Part shown: in pieces, positions 52,386-62,100 of the stretch
Layout: each line of letters begins with the position of its first letter
Position numbering within the stretch: position 1 is the first letter of the stretch
DNA from: DASQBT01 sp963782495
Lineage (GTDB): Bacteria > Pseudomonadota > Gammaproteobacteria > Burkholderiales > Thiobacillaceae
Assembly (NCBI GenBank): GCA_963782495.1
Contig: CAWAJU010000005.1
Location: forward strand, 124,001 to 188,000
Reading direction: 5' to 3'
DNA length: 64,000 bases
Position numbers and translations under genes: made by a program
Notes under the pieces: model-generated
The model's database searches: none
Told to the model about the DNA's origin: nothing
Seen by the model: only the letters and a program-made list of their open reading frames with translations

Positions 52386-53666
52386 TCAGTGCAGGCTGGC
52401 GAATGCCCGGCTTGCCGCGTCCACCGTCGCAGCGATGTCTGCCTCGCTGTGGGCGGCCGAAACAAAGCCCGCTTCGTATGCCGAAGGAGCGAGATACACC
52501 CCTTCCAGAATCATTGCGTGAAAGAAGCGGTTGAATCGATCCTTATCGCAGCTCATGACTTCGGCGTAGCTCCGAGGTGGCATGGCACTGAAATACATGC
52601 CGAACATCCCGCCCACACTGGCGGCACTGAAGACTTCTCCCGTTTTGGCCGCCGCCGCCGCCAGCCCTTCAACCAGGCTCAAGGTCCGTTGGGCCAGAGC
52701 TTCATAAAAACCTGCGGCTCGCGTGGCCTTGAGCGTGGCCAAGCCTGCCGCCACCGCGACCGGGTTGCCCGACAGCGTGCCGGCCTGATAGACCGGGCCA
52801 ATGGGCGCAAGCCGCCCCATGATGTCGGCGCGGCCGCCGAATGCCCCTACCGGCATGCCACCGCCAATCACCTTGCCTAAAGTAGTCAGATCCGGTGTGA
52901 TGCCGTACACGCCTTGCGCACCTTGCGGGCCGACGCGAAAACCGGTCATCACCTCATCGAAAATCAACACAACGCCGTGTTTGCTGCACAGTTCGCGCAA
53001 GCCTTCAAGAAAGCCCGCCGCGGGCTGCACCAGATTCATGTTGCCGGCCACCGGCTCGACGATGACAGCGGCGATTTCGCTGCCGATCTTTTCCAGGGTG
53101 CGCTCGACCCCGGACAGGTCGTTGTAATCCAGCACCAGGGTCTGCGCCGCCACTTCCGCGGGAACCCCGGCGGAAGTCGGATTGCCATAGGTCAGCGCGC
53201 CGGACCCTGCCTTGACCAAGAGAAAATCCGCGTGACCGTGGTAGCAGCCTTCGAACTTGATGATCTTGCTGCGGCCGGTGTAGCCGCGCGCCAACCGGAT
53301 CGCGCTCATGGTGGCCTCGGTGCCGGATGAAACCAGACGCACTTTTTCGAAACCTGGCAACAGACTGACCAGCAGTTCCGCCATTTCCAGTTCCAGTTCG
53401 GTGGGCGCGCCAAAGCTCAAGCCCAACGCCGCCTGTTCCTGTACCGCCCGTACCACATCCGGATGCGCGTGCCCCAGAATGGCGGGCCCCCAAGAACCCA
53501 CGTAATCGATGTATTCGCGGCCATCCACATCCCAAAGGCGGGAGCCCTTGCCGCGGGCAAAAAATCGCGGCACCCCGCCCACGGACTTGAAAGCGCGTAC
53601 CGGAGAATTGACTCCGCCGGGAATGACTTTTTGCGATTGCTCAAACAACTGGTGATTGCGATCCAT
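52386..53666 (-). CDS. hemL: Glutamate-1-semialdehyde 2,1-aminomutase
   Basis: The protein has 426 residues, the normal length. It converts glutamate-1-semialdehyde to 5-aminolevulinate with PLP in haem synthesis. The PLP lysine is in TTLGKVIGGGMPVGAFGG, with FDEVMTGFRVG before it and QAGTLSGNPVA after. The N-terminal GGVNSPVRAF is typical. Its start overlaps the thiE stop by one base. hemB, the next enzyme of the pathway, lies 5 kb away. Confidence 0.97.
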   Translation of the reverse strand: MDRNHQLFEQSQKVIPGGVNSPVRAFKSVGGVPRFFARGKGSRLWDVDGREYIDYVGSWGPAILGHAHPDVVRAVQEQAALGLSFGAPTELELEMAELLVSLLPGFEKVRLVSSGTEATMSAIRLARGYTGRSKIIKFEGCYHGHADFLLVKAGSGALTYGNPTSAGVPAEVAAQTLVLDYNDLSGVERTLEKIGSEIAAVIVEPVAGNMNLVQPAAGFLEGLRELCSKHGVVLIFDEVMTGFRVGPQGAQGVYGITPDLTTLGKVIGGGMPVGAFGGRADIMGRLAPIGPVYQAGTLSGNPVAVAAGLATLKATRAAGFYEALAQRTLSLVEGLAAAAAKTGEVFSAASVGGMFGMYFSAMPPRSYAEVMSCDKDRFNRFFHAMILEGVYLAPSAYEAGFVSAAHSEADIAATVDAASRAFASLH

Positions 53667-54304
53667 TAGTTTTCCGATTCAATTTCAAACGAGGCTTTCA
53701 GTTGCCGCGCAGCGGCCTCCACATCCGGCGCACCGAACAGGGCGGAAATCACCGCAACGGCGTCCGCGCCCGCATCGATCAATGCACCGGCATTGTCCAC
53801 GGTAATTCCGCCAATTGCCACAATTGGCAAGGTGATTTCCCGACTCGCCGCGCGCAGCAGCGACACATTGGCAAGCGTGGCTTGCGGCTTGGTCGGGGAT
53901 GGAAAGAAGCTGCCAAACGCCACATAGTGGGCTCCCAGCCTTTGGGCCTCCCTGGCGCGGTCCAGGTCTTGGTAACAGGAAACGCCGATCAATTTGCCCG
54001 GTCCCAGGATGATTCTTGCCTCCCGCACAGAGTTGTCGTTCCGCCCCAGATGCACCCCGTCTGCACCAAGCAGGTCGGCGAGTCGCAGATCGTCATTCAC
54101 CAGGAAGGGGACCCCATATTGCCGACACAGCGTCTGAAGCTCGCTGGCCTGTTCATGTCGCAGTGCCACGTCGCCGGTTTTTTCGCGGTACTGCAAAATT
54201 GCCACGCCTCCCTTCAGAGCCGCCTCACTCATGATCAATAAGCTCTGAGTGTCGACACTTTCCGGTGTGATGGCGTAAACGCCACCTATGCTCAGGGGGT
54301 TCAA
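53666..54304 (-). CDS. thiE: Thiamine-phosphate synthase
   Basis: The protein has 212 residues. It joins HMP-pyrophosphate and thiazole phosphate. Motifs are LQYREKTGD, FLVNDDLRLADLLGADGVHLGRND, VGVSC-like IGVSCYQ, YVAFGSFFPSPTKP and VAIGGIT. It overlaps thiD by four bases and hemL by one, so the three are read together. Confidence 0.95.
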   Translation of the reverse strand: MNPLSIGGVYAITPESVDTQSLLIMSEAALKGGVAILQYREKTGDVALRHEQASELQTLCRQYGVPFLVNDDLRLADLLGADGVHLGRNDNSVREARIILGPGKLIGVSCYQDLDRAREAQRLGAHYVAFGSFFPSPTKPQATLANVSLLRAASREITLPIVAIGGITVDNAGALIDAGADAVAVISALFGAPDVEAAARQLKASFEIESEN

Positions 54305-55125
54305 GCACTGCCCTCCGGAGTGGTCTCGCGGGCCCAGAAAAAACGCTCCGGCATGTACTGACCCATACCCGGCCGAAACGCTGCTTTCAGGCTTTCATGG
54401 GTGAACTCCTGAGCCTCCCAAACTGCTTGCGAGACATCCTGCCCAAAGGCCAGGCCTGCTGCCAGGGCAGACGCCAGCGTACAGCCCGAGCCATGGTAAC
54501 TGCCAGCCAAGCGGTCCCAGGCATCGCGACGCAGCACGCCCTGCCCCGTGTACAAGGTATTGATGACTCGTGGTGTGTTTTCATGGCTTCCGGTAATGAG
54601 TATGTACTCACATCCGAACCCGAGCAGGCGATCTGCCGCAAGCTCAAGCGACACTTCATTTTCGTCATCCTCCTGCCAGGCGAGGCGCCGAGCCTCCGTG
54701 CTATTGGGCGTGAGTACCGTGGTTTGCGGCATCAACATCTCCTTCATGGCGGAAATCATTTCCTCGGTAACCAGCTCGTCGCCTGCGCCCGAAGCCAGCA
54801 CCGGATCGAACACAACCGGAACATCCGGATAGTCCGACAACACCTCGGCAATCGCCACAATGGCTTCGACGCTGCCCAGCATGCCGAGCTTGAACGCGTC
54901 CACCCGCATGTCCTCCAACACCATGCGAGCCTGGTCCGCCACCCATTCTGGATCAATCGGCAACACGTCATCCACCCCGCGGGTATCCTGGATGGTTAGG
55001 GCGGTAATGGCCGACAAGGGATGACAGCCCATCGCAGACAGGGTCATCAGATCAGCTTGAACGCCTGCGCCCCCAGTCGGGTCCGAGGCGGCAAACACAA
55101 GCACTAGCGGGGGGGTGGGTTTCAT
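54301..55125 (-). CDS. thiD: Hydroxymethylpyrimidine / phosphomethylpyrimidine kinase
   Basis: The protein has 274 residues from ATG 55125 (MKPTPPLVLVFAASDP). The ORF extends to 55461, but that part runs through the divergent rubredoxin gene and is not credible. It makes HMP-pyrophosphate for ThiE. Ribokinase-fold motifs are DPTGGAGVQADL, VFDPVLASGAGDELV, VLTPNSTEA and the anion-hole GSYHGSGCTLASALAAGLA. Confidence 0.93.
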   Translation of the reverse strand: MKPTPPLVLVFAASDPTGGAGVQADLMTLSAMGCHPLSAITALTIQDTRGVDDVLPIDPEWVADQARMVLEDMRVDAFKLGMLGSVEAIVAIAEVLSDYPDVPVVFDPVLASGAGDELVTEEMISAMKEMLMPQTTVLTPNSTEARRLAWQEDDENEVSLELAADRLLGFGCEYILITGSHENTPRVINTLYTGQGVLRRDAWDRLAGSYHGSGCTLASALAAGLAFGQDVSQAVWEAQEFTHESLKAAFRPGMGQYMPERFFWARETTPEGSA

Positions 55126-55197
55126 GATGGCACCGGGACCAGACCCGGATAAAATGGCGGCTTCAATGTGCAAGTTTATCCGATTCAAGCCCCAGCC

Positions 55198-55380
55198 ATG
55201 AATGAAACGCCCCCATACAAGTCCTGGATGTGCCTTCTCTGCGGGTTTGTCTATGAAGAAGAAGAAGGCCTGCCCGAAGAAGGCATTGCGCCTGGTACGC
55301 GTTGGGAGGATGTGCCCATGAACTGGACCTGTCCGGATTGCGGCGCACGCAAGAGCGATTTTGAGATGGTCGAACTTTGA
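55198..55380 (+). CDS. Rubredoxin
   Basis: The protein has 60 residues from ATG 55198. Two iron-binding pairs, CLLCGF and CPDCGA, with WEDVPMNWTCP before the second, are diagnostic. It is a small cytoplasmic electron carrier with one iron on four cysteines. It is divergent from thiD by 72 bp and precedes the pil chemosensory genes, an order common in betaproteobacteria. Confidence 0.95.
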   Translation: MNETPPYKSWMCLLCGFVYEEEEGLPEEGIAPGTRWEDVPMNWTCPDCGARKSDFEMVEL

Positions 55381-55636
55381 CCATTCCCGCCTGACTGCGA
55401 ACCATTCCGGCGCGGCAGGGAGTGCCACCCAAAGCACTGGCAGCCTTATTGCTCCAGGCAACGCCAGAGCGTCTGCCGATCAAGGCTAATTCAACACAAT
55501 CCGTGTACCGCGGTGGGCTCGTCCAGTTAGGGTTTTTCTCCGACGAATGGCGCCAAGTCCACGCGGGAAGCCACCTAAAGTAATGAATAACCCCGCCGTT
55601 AACAGTACTGTCTTTTCATTAACAGTCAGAGCGAAC

Positions 55637-56041
55637 ATGGATGAAAACAACGGCTTGAAGGGTGTGAAAGTCATGGTGATTGACGACAGCAACACCATAC
55701 GGCGAAGTGCTGAGATATTCCTCAACCAGGCCGGTTGCGAAGTCATACTCGCCCAGGACGGCTTCGATGCCCTGGCCAAGATCGCCGATCATCAGCCGCA
55801 GGTGGTGTTCGTCGACATCATGATGCCCAGGCTCGACGGCTATCAGACCTGCTCGCTAATTAAACGCAACAATCGTTACCGCACAACACCTGTGGTCATG
55901 CTGTCCTCCAAGGATGGGCTTTTCGACCGGGCGCGCGGACGCATGGTTGGATCGGATGAATACCTGACCAAACCATTCACCAAGGAGACCCTGCTCAATG
56001 CAGTGCGTCACCATGCCAGTACTGGACAAGTTGCAGCGTAA
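55637..56041 (+). CDS. pilG: Twitching motility response regulator PilG
   Basis: The protein has 134 residues. The ATG at 55637 (MDENNGLKG) fits PilG; the frame is open back to 55547 but lacks a better start. A lone receiver domain has VIDDSNTIRR, acceptor aspartate in VVFVDIMMPRLDGYQTC, MLSSKDGLFD and YLTKPF. It is phosphorylated by ChpA and controls pilus extension through the cAMP and motor machinery. A 20-bp-spaced direct repeat TTAACAGT lies just upstream (55599 and 55619). Confidence 0.95.
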   Translation: MDENNGLKGVKVMVIDDSNTIRRSAEIFLNQAGCEVILAQDGFDALAKIADHQPQVVFVDIMMPRLDGYQTCSLIKRNNRYRTTPVVMLSSKDGLFDRARGRMVGSDEYLTKPFTKETLLNAVRHHASTGQVAA

Positions 56042-56114
56042 CCCCGGGCCGTGTTGTGCCTATTCGGTAAAGGGGCGCATGATCAGCCCCAAAACATATT
56101 GAGTGGAGTCATTG

Positions 56115-56480
56115 ATGTCTATCAGCCGGATTCTTGTAGTGGACGATTCCCCCACGGAACGTTTTTTTCTCTCTGAATTGCTGGTCAGGAATGGTTACCT
56201 GGTGAGCATGGCAGATAGCGGCGAAGAAGCCGTGGCACAGGCCAAAGCTTCGCGTCCGGATCTCATTGTGATGGACGTGGTTATGCCCGGCATGAATGGC
56301 TTTCAGGCCACACGGGCGCTCTCCAAGGAAGACATCACCAAGAACATCCCGGTCATCATGTGCACCAGCAAAGGCCAGGAAACGGACAAGGTCTGGGGTA
56401 TGCGCCAGGGGGCCAAAGCCTATCTGGTCAAGCCGGTCAACGCCGATGAACTCCTGGGCCAGATCAAGGCGCTGGGTTAG
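56115..56480 (+). CDS. pilH: Twitching motility response regulator PilH
   Basis: The protein has 121 residues, the family length, from ATG 56115 with GGAG upstream; an in-frame GTG lies at 56103. A lone receiver has ILVVDDSPTERFFL, acceptor in LIVMDVVMPGMNGFQATR, MCTSKGQETDKVWG and YLVKPV. It acts as phosphate sink or retraction regulator opposite PilG in the Chp pathway. Confidence 0.95.
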   Translation: MSISRILVVDDSPTERFFLSELLVRNGYLVSMADSGEEAVAQAKASRPDLIVMDVVMPGMNGFQATRALSKEDITKNIPVIMCTSKGQETDKVWGMRQGAKAYLVKPVNADELLGQIKALG

Positions 56481-56497
56481 GAACAGACGGAGCCCCC

Positions 56498-57007
56498 ATG
56501 TCCAAGCATTACAGCCTGAAGGATTTTCAGAACCAGCTCACCCGCCGCTTGCAGAGTGCCAGCACCCAGCCGGTCAATGCTTCACGCTTGGGATTCAGAG
56601 TGGCGGGGCGCAACTGGCTGGTCAATCTCGCAGATATCAACGAGGTCCTGCCCGTTCCCGCCATCCTGCAGGTCCCGGGCGCGCGCCGCTGGTTTCGCGG
56701 CGCGGCCAACATTCGGGGCAATCTGTATGCGGTCAGTGATTTGGGGGATTTCCTGTTTACCAATCCGACGCCGGATTCCGCCACCAATCGCTTGCTGCTG
56801 GTTCACGCCAAATTCGGCGTAAACGCCGCGCTCCTGGTGGAACAGACTTTGGGGCTCAAGCATCTTTCCCAGCTCACTGCTGCCGAGCAGGGGGGCGAAT
56901 GGGGTTTCGCCAGCCAACACTTTCGCGATGGCGACGGTGCGGACTGGATTGAAATTCAACTGGCAACGCTGCTGACTGAGCCTGCCTTCATGGCTGCCGA
57001 GGCCTGA
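56498..57007 (+). CDS. pilI: CheW-like adaptor PilI
   Basis: The protein has 169 residues. A single CheW domain (RVAGRNWLVNLADINEVLPVP, WFRGAANIRGNLYAVSDLGDF) couples the receptor PilJ to the kinase ChpA. It lies 17 bp after pilH and 37 bp before pilJ in the same operon. Confidence 0.93.
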   Translation: MSKHYSLKDFQNQLTRRLQSASTQPVNASRLGFRVAGRNWLVNLADINEVLPVPAILQVPGARRWFRGAANIRGNLYAVSDLGDFLFTNPTPDSATNRLLLVHAKFGVNAALLVEQTLGLKHLSQLTAAEQGGEWGFASQHFRDGDGADWIEIQLATLLTEPAFMAAEA

Positions 57008-57044
57008 AACCCATTACCCAAGACAGCAAGCGGAGACTCTTACA

Positions 57045-59150
57045 ATGGCAATCTCTCTTCCCGGCTTCAAGGCCTTGAGCGGACGCGTGACCAAGCACAC
57101 TGGCAAGGAGCAGCACACCACCATGATCATGCAGAATCTGCGCAAGTTGGCGGACCGGGAACCGGGCGACGTGCCGTTGATTGGTAATCTGCCGGCGGAC
57201 AGACAATACCTGGTTAGCGCAGGCGCCCTGATCTTGTCGATGCTGCTTGCAGCCGGCTTCGTCATTCATGGCGTGGTTCAATCGAACAATCAGGGGCAAT
57301 ATCTGGACCGCGTGAGCGGACTGGGCATGCTCTCGCAGCGACTGCCTGCCTTGGCACAACGGGCGCTGGAAGGCAATCAGGATGTCTTCAAAAAACTGGC
57401 CGAAGGGAAGGCCAGCTTTGAAACCAGTCTCACAGGCCTGAAGGAAGGCGATAGCGATGTTCCCGCTTCGCCATTGGCGGCCCAGGCCATGCTGCAGAAG
57501 ATTGACAGCGATTGGAAATCCTACCCTGCCGACATCGATTTCATCCTGCAGAGCGAGAAACCCCTGGTGCTGCTGCACGCTGGCATCGCGCGCATCAACA
57601 AACTCTCTGGCGACTTGCAGGAATCGACCGAAAAACTGTCTAACCTTTTGGGCTCGACCGCCGCGGGTTCGGCCTTGCTGTCGAGGTCGGCTCAACTGCC
57701 CATTCTGGCGCAGCGGATGGCAAATAATGCCAATTCCCTGCTGTCCTCCAGCACCATCGACTCCGAAGTCACCCATCAGATGGAAAAGGACAGCACAAGT
57801 TTTCGCACTATCGTGGACGGTCTGAGCCAATCAGGCGTGGCAACAAGCAAGGATCTCGCCACGCAACTCGATGAAGTGGCCAATAGCACGCGAGAACTGG
57901 TCAATGTTGCGAGCTACGTGTTGGGCAACATCCAGCCGCTGATGAAGGCCAAGCTCAACGTCAATGACATGTTCGGAAACAGCGAGACGCTGCTGAACGA
58001 CACGGTGGAACTGGGCCACACTTACGGCACCGGTGGCATCTTCAGCTATGTCATCTCCGGCCTGTTCTCCCTGATCGCACTGGGATCCCTGGTGGTGCTT
58101 GGCTTGATCAATATTAACGAAACCAAAGGTCGGGCACGCAAGAGCGAGTCCGAGAACCGCCGCAACCAGGAGGCCATCCTCAGGCTGATGGATGAATTGG
58201 GTCAACTGTCCGAAGGCGACCTGACCATGCAGGCGACCGTCTCGGAAGACATTACCGGCGCGATTGCCGACTCGATCAACTTCACCGTCGATGAATTGCG
58301 CGACCTGGTGCGCGGCATCAACAACGCGACGACCCAATTGGACGACGCGGCGCGCCAGGCCAACGAGGTATCGAGCAAGCTCCAGCAGGCGGCGCAACGC
58401 CAGGTGAAGGAGATTGAAAAAACCTCCCTGTCGGTGGTGGAGATTTCCCAATCCGTGCAGCAGGTCTCCAACAACGCGGCCGAGTCTGCGCACGTTGCCC
58501 AGCAAGCACTGATGGCGGCGGAAAAGGGTCAGCAAGCGGTGCAGAATTCCATTACCGGCATGAACTCCCTGCGCGAACAGATCCAGGAAACCTCAAAGCG
58601 CATCAAGCGGTTGGGTGAATCGTCGCAAGAGATCGGCGAAATCGTCGAGCTGATTTCAGACATCACCGAACAAACCAACGTGCTTGCCCTCAACGCCGCA
58701 ATCCAGGCCGCTTCGGCCGGGGAAGCGGGGCGCGGATTCTCGGTGGTTGCGGAAGAAGTGCAGCGCCTGGCGGAGCGCTCCAGCGAGGCGACCAAGCAAA
58801 TTGCCGCCATTGTCCGCACCATTCAGTCGGATACGCACGACACAGTTGCGGCGATGGAAGTCTCCACCCAGGGCGTGGTCGAAGGCGCCAGGCTCTCCGA
58901 CGCCGCCGGCCAGACCCTGCAGGAAATCGGCCAGGTTTCGAAGAAACTCGCCACGCTAATTGAGGACATTTCGCGCGCCACTCACAATCAGGCCGATGCA
59001 ACCGCCAAGGTGGCCGAAACCATGCAGGACATCAAGACCATCACCATGCAGGCCAATGATGGCACGCAGCAGACCGCCAAGTCTCTGGGTGGTCTGAGCC
59101 GGCTGGCGGAAGAACTGAAAGGGTCCGTTTCAGGCTTCAAGCTCAGTTGA
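57045..59150 (+). CDS. pilJ: Methyl-accepting chemotaxis protein PilJ
   Basis: The protein has 701 residues; GGAGA is eight bases upstream. A cytoplasmic N-terminal tail, a membrane helix (YLVSAGALILSMLLAAGFVI), a PilJ-type periplasmic domain in two repeats, a second helix (YVISGLFSLIALGSLVVLGL), a HAMP-like region and a long signalling coiled coil follow. The receptor tip reads ISDITEQTNVLALNAAIQAAS. It senses surface contact or pilin state and drives ChpA. Confidence 0.96.
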   Translation: MAISLPGFKALSGRVTKHTGKEQHTTMIMQNLRKLADREPGDVPLIGNLPADRQYLVSAGALILSMLLAAGFVIHGVVQSNNQGQYLDRVSGLGMLSQRLPALAQRALEGNQDVFKKLAEGKASFETSLTGLKEGDSDVPASPLAAQAMLQKIDSDWKSYPADIDFILQSEKPLVLLHAGIARINKLSGDLQESTEKLSNLLGSTAAGSALLSRSAQLPILAQRMANNANSLLSSSTIDSEVTHQMEKDSTSFRTIVDGLSQSGVATSKDLATQLDEVANSTRELVNVASYVLGNIQPLMKAKLNVNDMFGNSETLLNDTVELGHTYGTGGIFSYVISGLFSLIALGSLVVLGLININETKGRARKSESENRRNQEAILRLMDELGQLSEGDLTMQATVSEDITGAIADSINFTVDELRDLVRGINNATTQLDDAARQANEVSSKLQQAAQRQVKEIEKTSLSVVEISQSVQQVSNNAAESAHVAQQALMAAEKGQQAVQNSITGMNSLREQIQETSKRIKRLGESSQEIGEIVELISDITEQTNVLALNAAIQAASAGEAGRGFSVVAEEVQRLAERSSEATKQIAAIVRTIQSDTHDTVAAMEVSTQGVVEGARLSDAAGQTLQEIGQVSKKLATLIEDISRATHNQADATAKVAETMQDIKTITMQANDGTQQTAKSLGGLSRLAEELKGSVSGFKLS

Positions 59151-59191
59151 CCAAGCTGCGAACCCAGACCATCTCCCTCTAGGAACATGCC

Positions 59192-62100
59192 ATGAGCACC
59201 TTGACAGACTACGACACCGGGCCGCTGAACTGGGTTCGAGAAGAAATTGACAAGGCGCTTAAAGCCGCCCAGGAGCGTATCCAGGCTTTCCGCAGCGATC
59301 CGACCTTGACCAACGCCCTGCGTCTTGCGCGCAGCGAAGTTCATCAAGCCAGCGGGGCCATCCGTCTGGTCGGGCTGGAAGGCGCCGCCACGCTGTGCGG
59401 CGCCATGGAGGATGTGCTGGGTGCACTCGATGACGGGCTCATTGAACAGGATGCTGGACTGGATGCCGTGGTCAAGAGCCTGGATGGTCTGTCCCGCTGG
59501 GTGGCACGGACCGCCGAGGGTCGTGGCGAAGGTGAACTGGCCCTGTTCCCTTTCTATCGCAGCCTGCGCCAGGCGCAGGGCATCGAGCGCGTATTTGAAG
59601 GGGAACTGTTCTTTCCGGACCTGCACGGCCGGTCAGTAGCCTCCGCCCCCGATGCCGAGTCCGGTTCGGAGCAATTCCGCGCGCTGGTCAAGTCCGCACG
59701 CAGTTCATTCCAGCGCGGCCTGTTGGCGTTTCTCAAAGGCAAGGGCGCAGAAGAAGGCCTGGGCCACATGCGTGCCGCATTGGCCAGCATCGAAGCAGCG
59801 GCGCCGAACAATTCATCCCGAACCTTCTGGTGGGCCTGTACCGGTTTCATCGATACCCTGCTGGCCCATGGCGTGGAGGCGGACTTCCACGTAAAACAGC
59901 TGCTCGCGCGAATCGATCTGCAAATGCGCCACCTGCTGGAAGGTTCGCCACAGGTCGAGGAACGGCTGATGCGTGATGCCTTGTTCTTCATCGCCAAGAG
60001 CGAAGCTTTGGGCAGCCATGCGGCGGAAATCAAATCCACCTTCGGCCTGGATCGCTATGCACCCAAGTCCAACATCAGTGCCGAAGACATGGTGCGCTTG
60101 CGGCCGATTATCAATGCCCTTGGAAGTGGACTGGCAAACGCCCGCAATGCGTGGCACGACCACACCGAGAACAAACCCGAGAGTCTGGCGCTGTTTCAGT
60201 CCTGGCTCGACAAACTTCGCGACCAGGCCGCAGAATTGTGCGTGCCTGCCATACAGTCACTGCTGACTCCGCTGCAACAGGCTGCTGCCGCCGTTCCTGC
60301 CGCCGCCCAGCCGGAAGCCCTCAACCTCGAGATCGCCACCACCTTGCTGGTCCTGCAGCAGGCGCTGGAAAGCGAGGACGTGTTTAGCAAGGATTTCGGC
60401 GGCCGCGCCGAACTTCAGTGCCGTCGCCTGCAAGCTGTCGCCGGCGGCCAGCTCATGCCGGAGCACTCGGTGCCCCTGATGGACGAAGGTTCGCGTCAGG
60501 CGCGCGAACACGCCGTGATGGGCCAGGTAGGCCAGGAAGTCGGTGTAAATCTGCGCCGCATGGAGGAAATCCTTGATGCCTTCTTCCGCAATCCGGAGAG
60601 CCATGACGAACTGCCCCTCCTGAACGACTTGGCGCAGCAGGTCAATGGCGCGCTGGCGATCCTGGATCAACTGCCCGCCAGCCTGCTGCTTGACGCCACC
60701 ATGGGCTTGATCAGTTCCAGCATTCACGCCAGGGCCCCGGTCGGCGAAGCCGAGCAGCACCGCGTCGCCGACGCCCTGTCCAGCCTGGAATTGTTTGTCG
60801 AAGCTCACTGCGCAGGTCGCAGTGATGCGCCCATTATCCTGGCTCCGGTATTGAAAGATTTTGGCCTGATTCCGCAACCTGAGCCGGAGGAAGAATTCCA
60901 CCAGGAAGCGACGTTGGCCGACTTGTTGGAGCACGATGCTGTAATTGCCGACTCGTCCCCTGACAAGCCGGAAAATCAGGCCCCCGCTGGTGAAGAATTA
61001 GAGTTCGAGCCCCTGACCCATCCGAACCGGGGCGTCGACCCAAGCACGTCCAACGGCCTTGAACTGGTGGCGGAAGAAGGCTTGTCGATGTCACCCGGCG
61101 ACGCGCCTGGCCTGGACTTGCCGGCCCAGCCGGCAGCGGGGCAGGCAGCGGCCGCCGGGGAAGCACCATTCGATTTCGGCCTCCCCAACTTGGAGTTCGA
61201 TCTCAGCGTGCTCTCTGATGAGGAAACCGCCAAAGATCTTTTTGAATCGGCCACGCCTTCTGTCGCAACTGAGGTCGATGCAGGCCTGTTCTGCCCCCTC
61301 ACATTCGAAGCTGAACAGATATCATTTTCAGCGTCCGACAACGACGTACACCCAGTCGCAAGCGAGTTTAGCCCATACTGCGAAATCACATTCGCGCCCG
61401 AACAGACATCATTTCCCGCATCCGACAATGACGCTTCCCCGGACGCTGACCAGCATGCCCCGTTCTGCGCGATTCCAACTGCAACCGAACAGGGTCCGAT
61501 CACCGCTTGCGCTGACGAAGCTGCCCCGACCCCCGTATCTTCCACACCGGCAGGCGTCGATGCCGAATTGCTCGAGATCTTCCTGGAGGAGGCGCAGGAC
61601 GTGCTGTCCAACCTGGCGGAGTCAAGCGCAGCCTACCGCGACAATCTCGCCGATGGCGAAAATCTTGCCGTGCTACGACGCTCTTTCCATACCCTGAAGG
61701 GCAGCAGCCGCATGGTCGGGCTAAGCGAATTTGGCGAAACCGCCTGGGGTCTGGAACAAATGATGAACAGCTGGCTGGACGCGAATAGACCTGCCAGCAT
61801 TGATCTTCTCGATCTGGTGGACGAAGCGCGCGAGCAGTTTGGCCGCTGGGTCAACGCACTGCGGGAAAACCTCCTTAGCTACCCGGACATGGCCGAGCTA
61901 CTGGAGCGCGCTGCGCGTCTCGCAAGACTCGAAGCGGCTGAGTCCAACCTGCCGCCCGAGCCCCAGGACGAGCTCATCCCTGCCCCTGTTGTCCAAGCCG
62001 AACCGGTTTTTGAACCTGCGCCCCCGCCCGAGGATGTGCAAGTGGGGAGTATCAGCCTGTCACCCGGACTTTATGAAGTCTTCGTCCAAGAAGCCGCCCA

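Noticed and set aside
55126..55461. N-terminal extension of ThiD
   Set aside because: It runs antisense through the rubredoxin gene and precedes the normal ThiD start.
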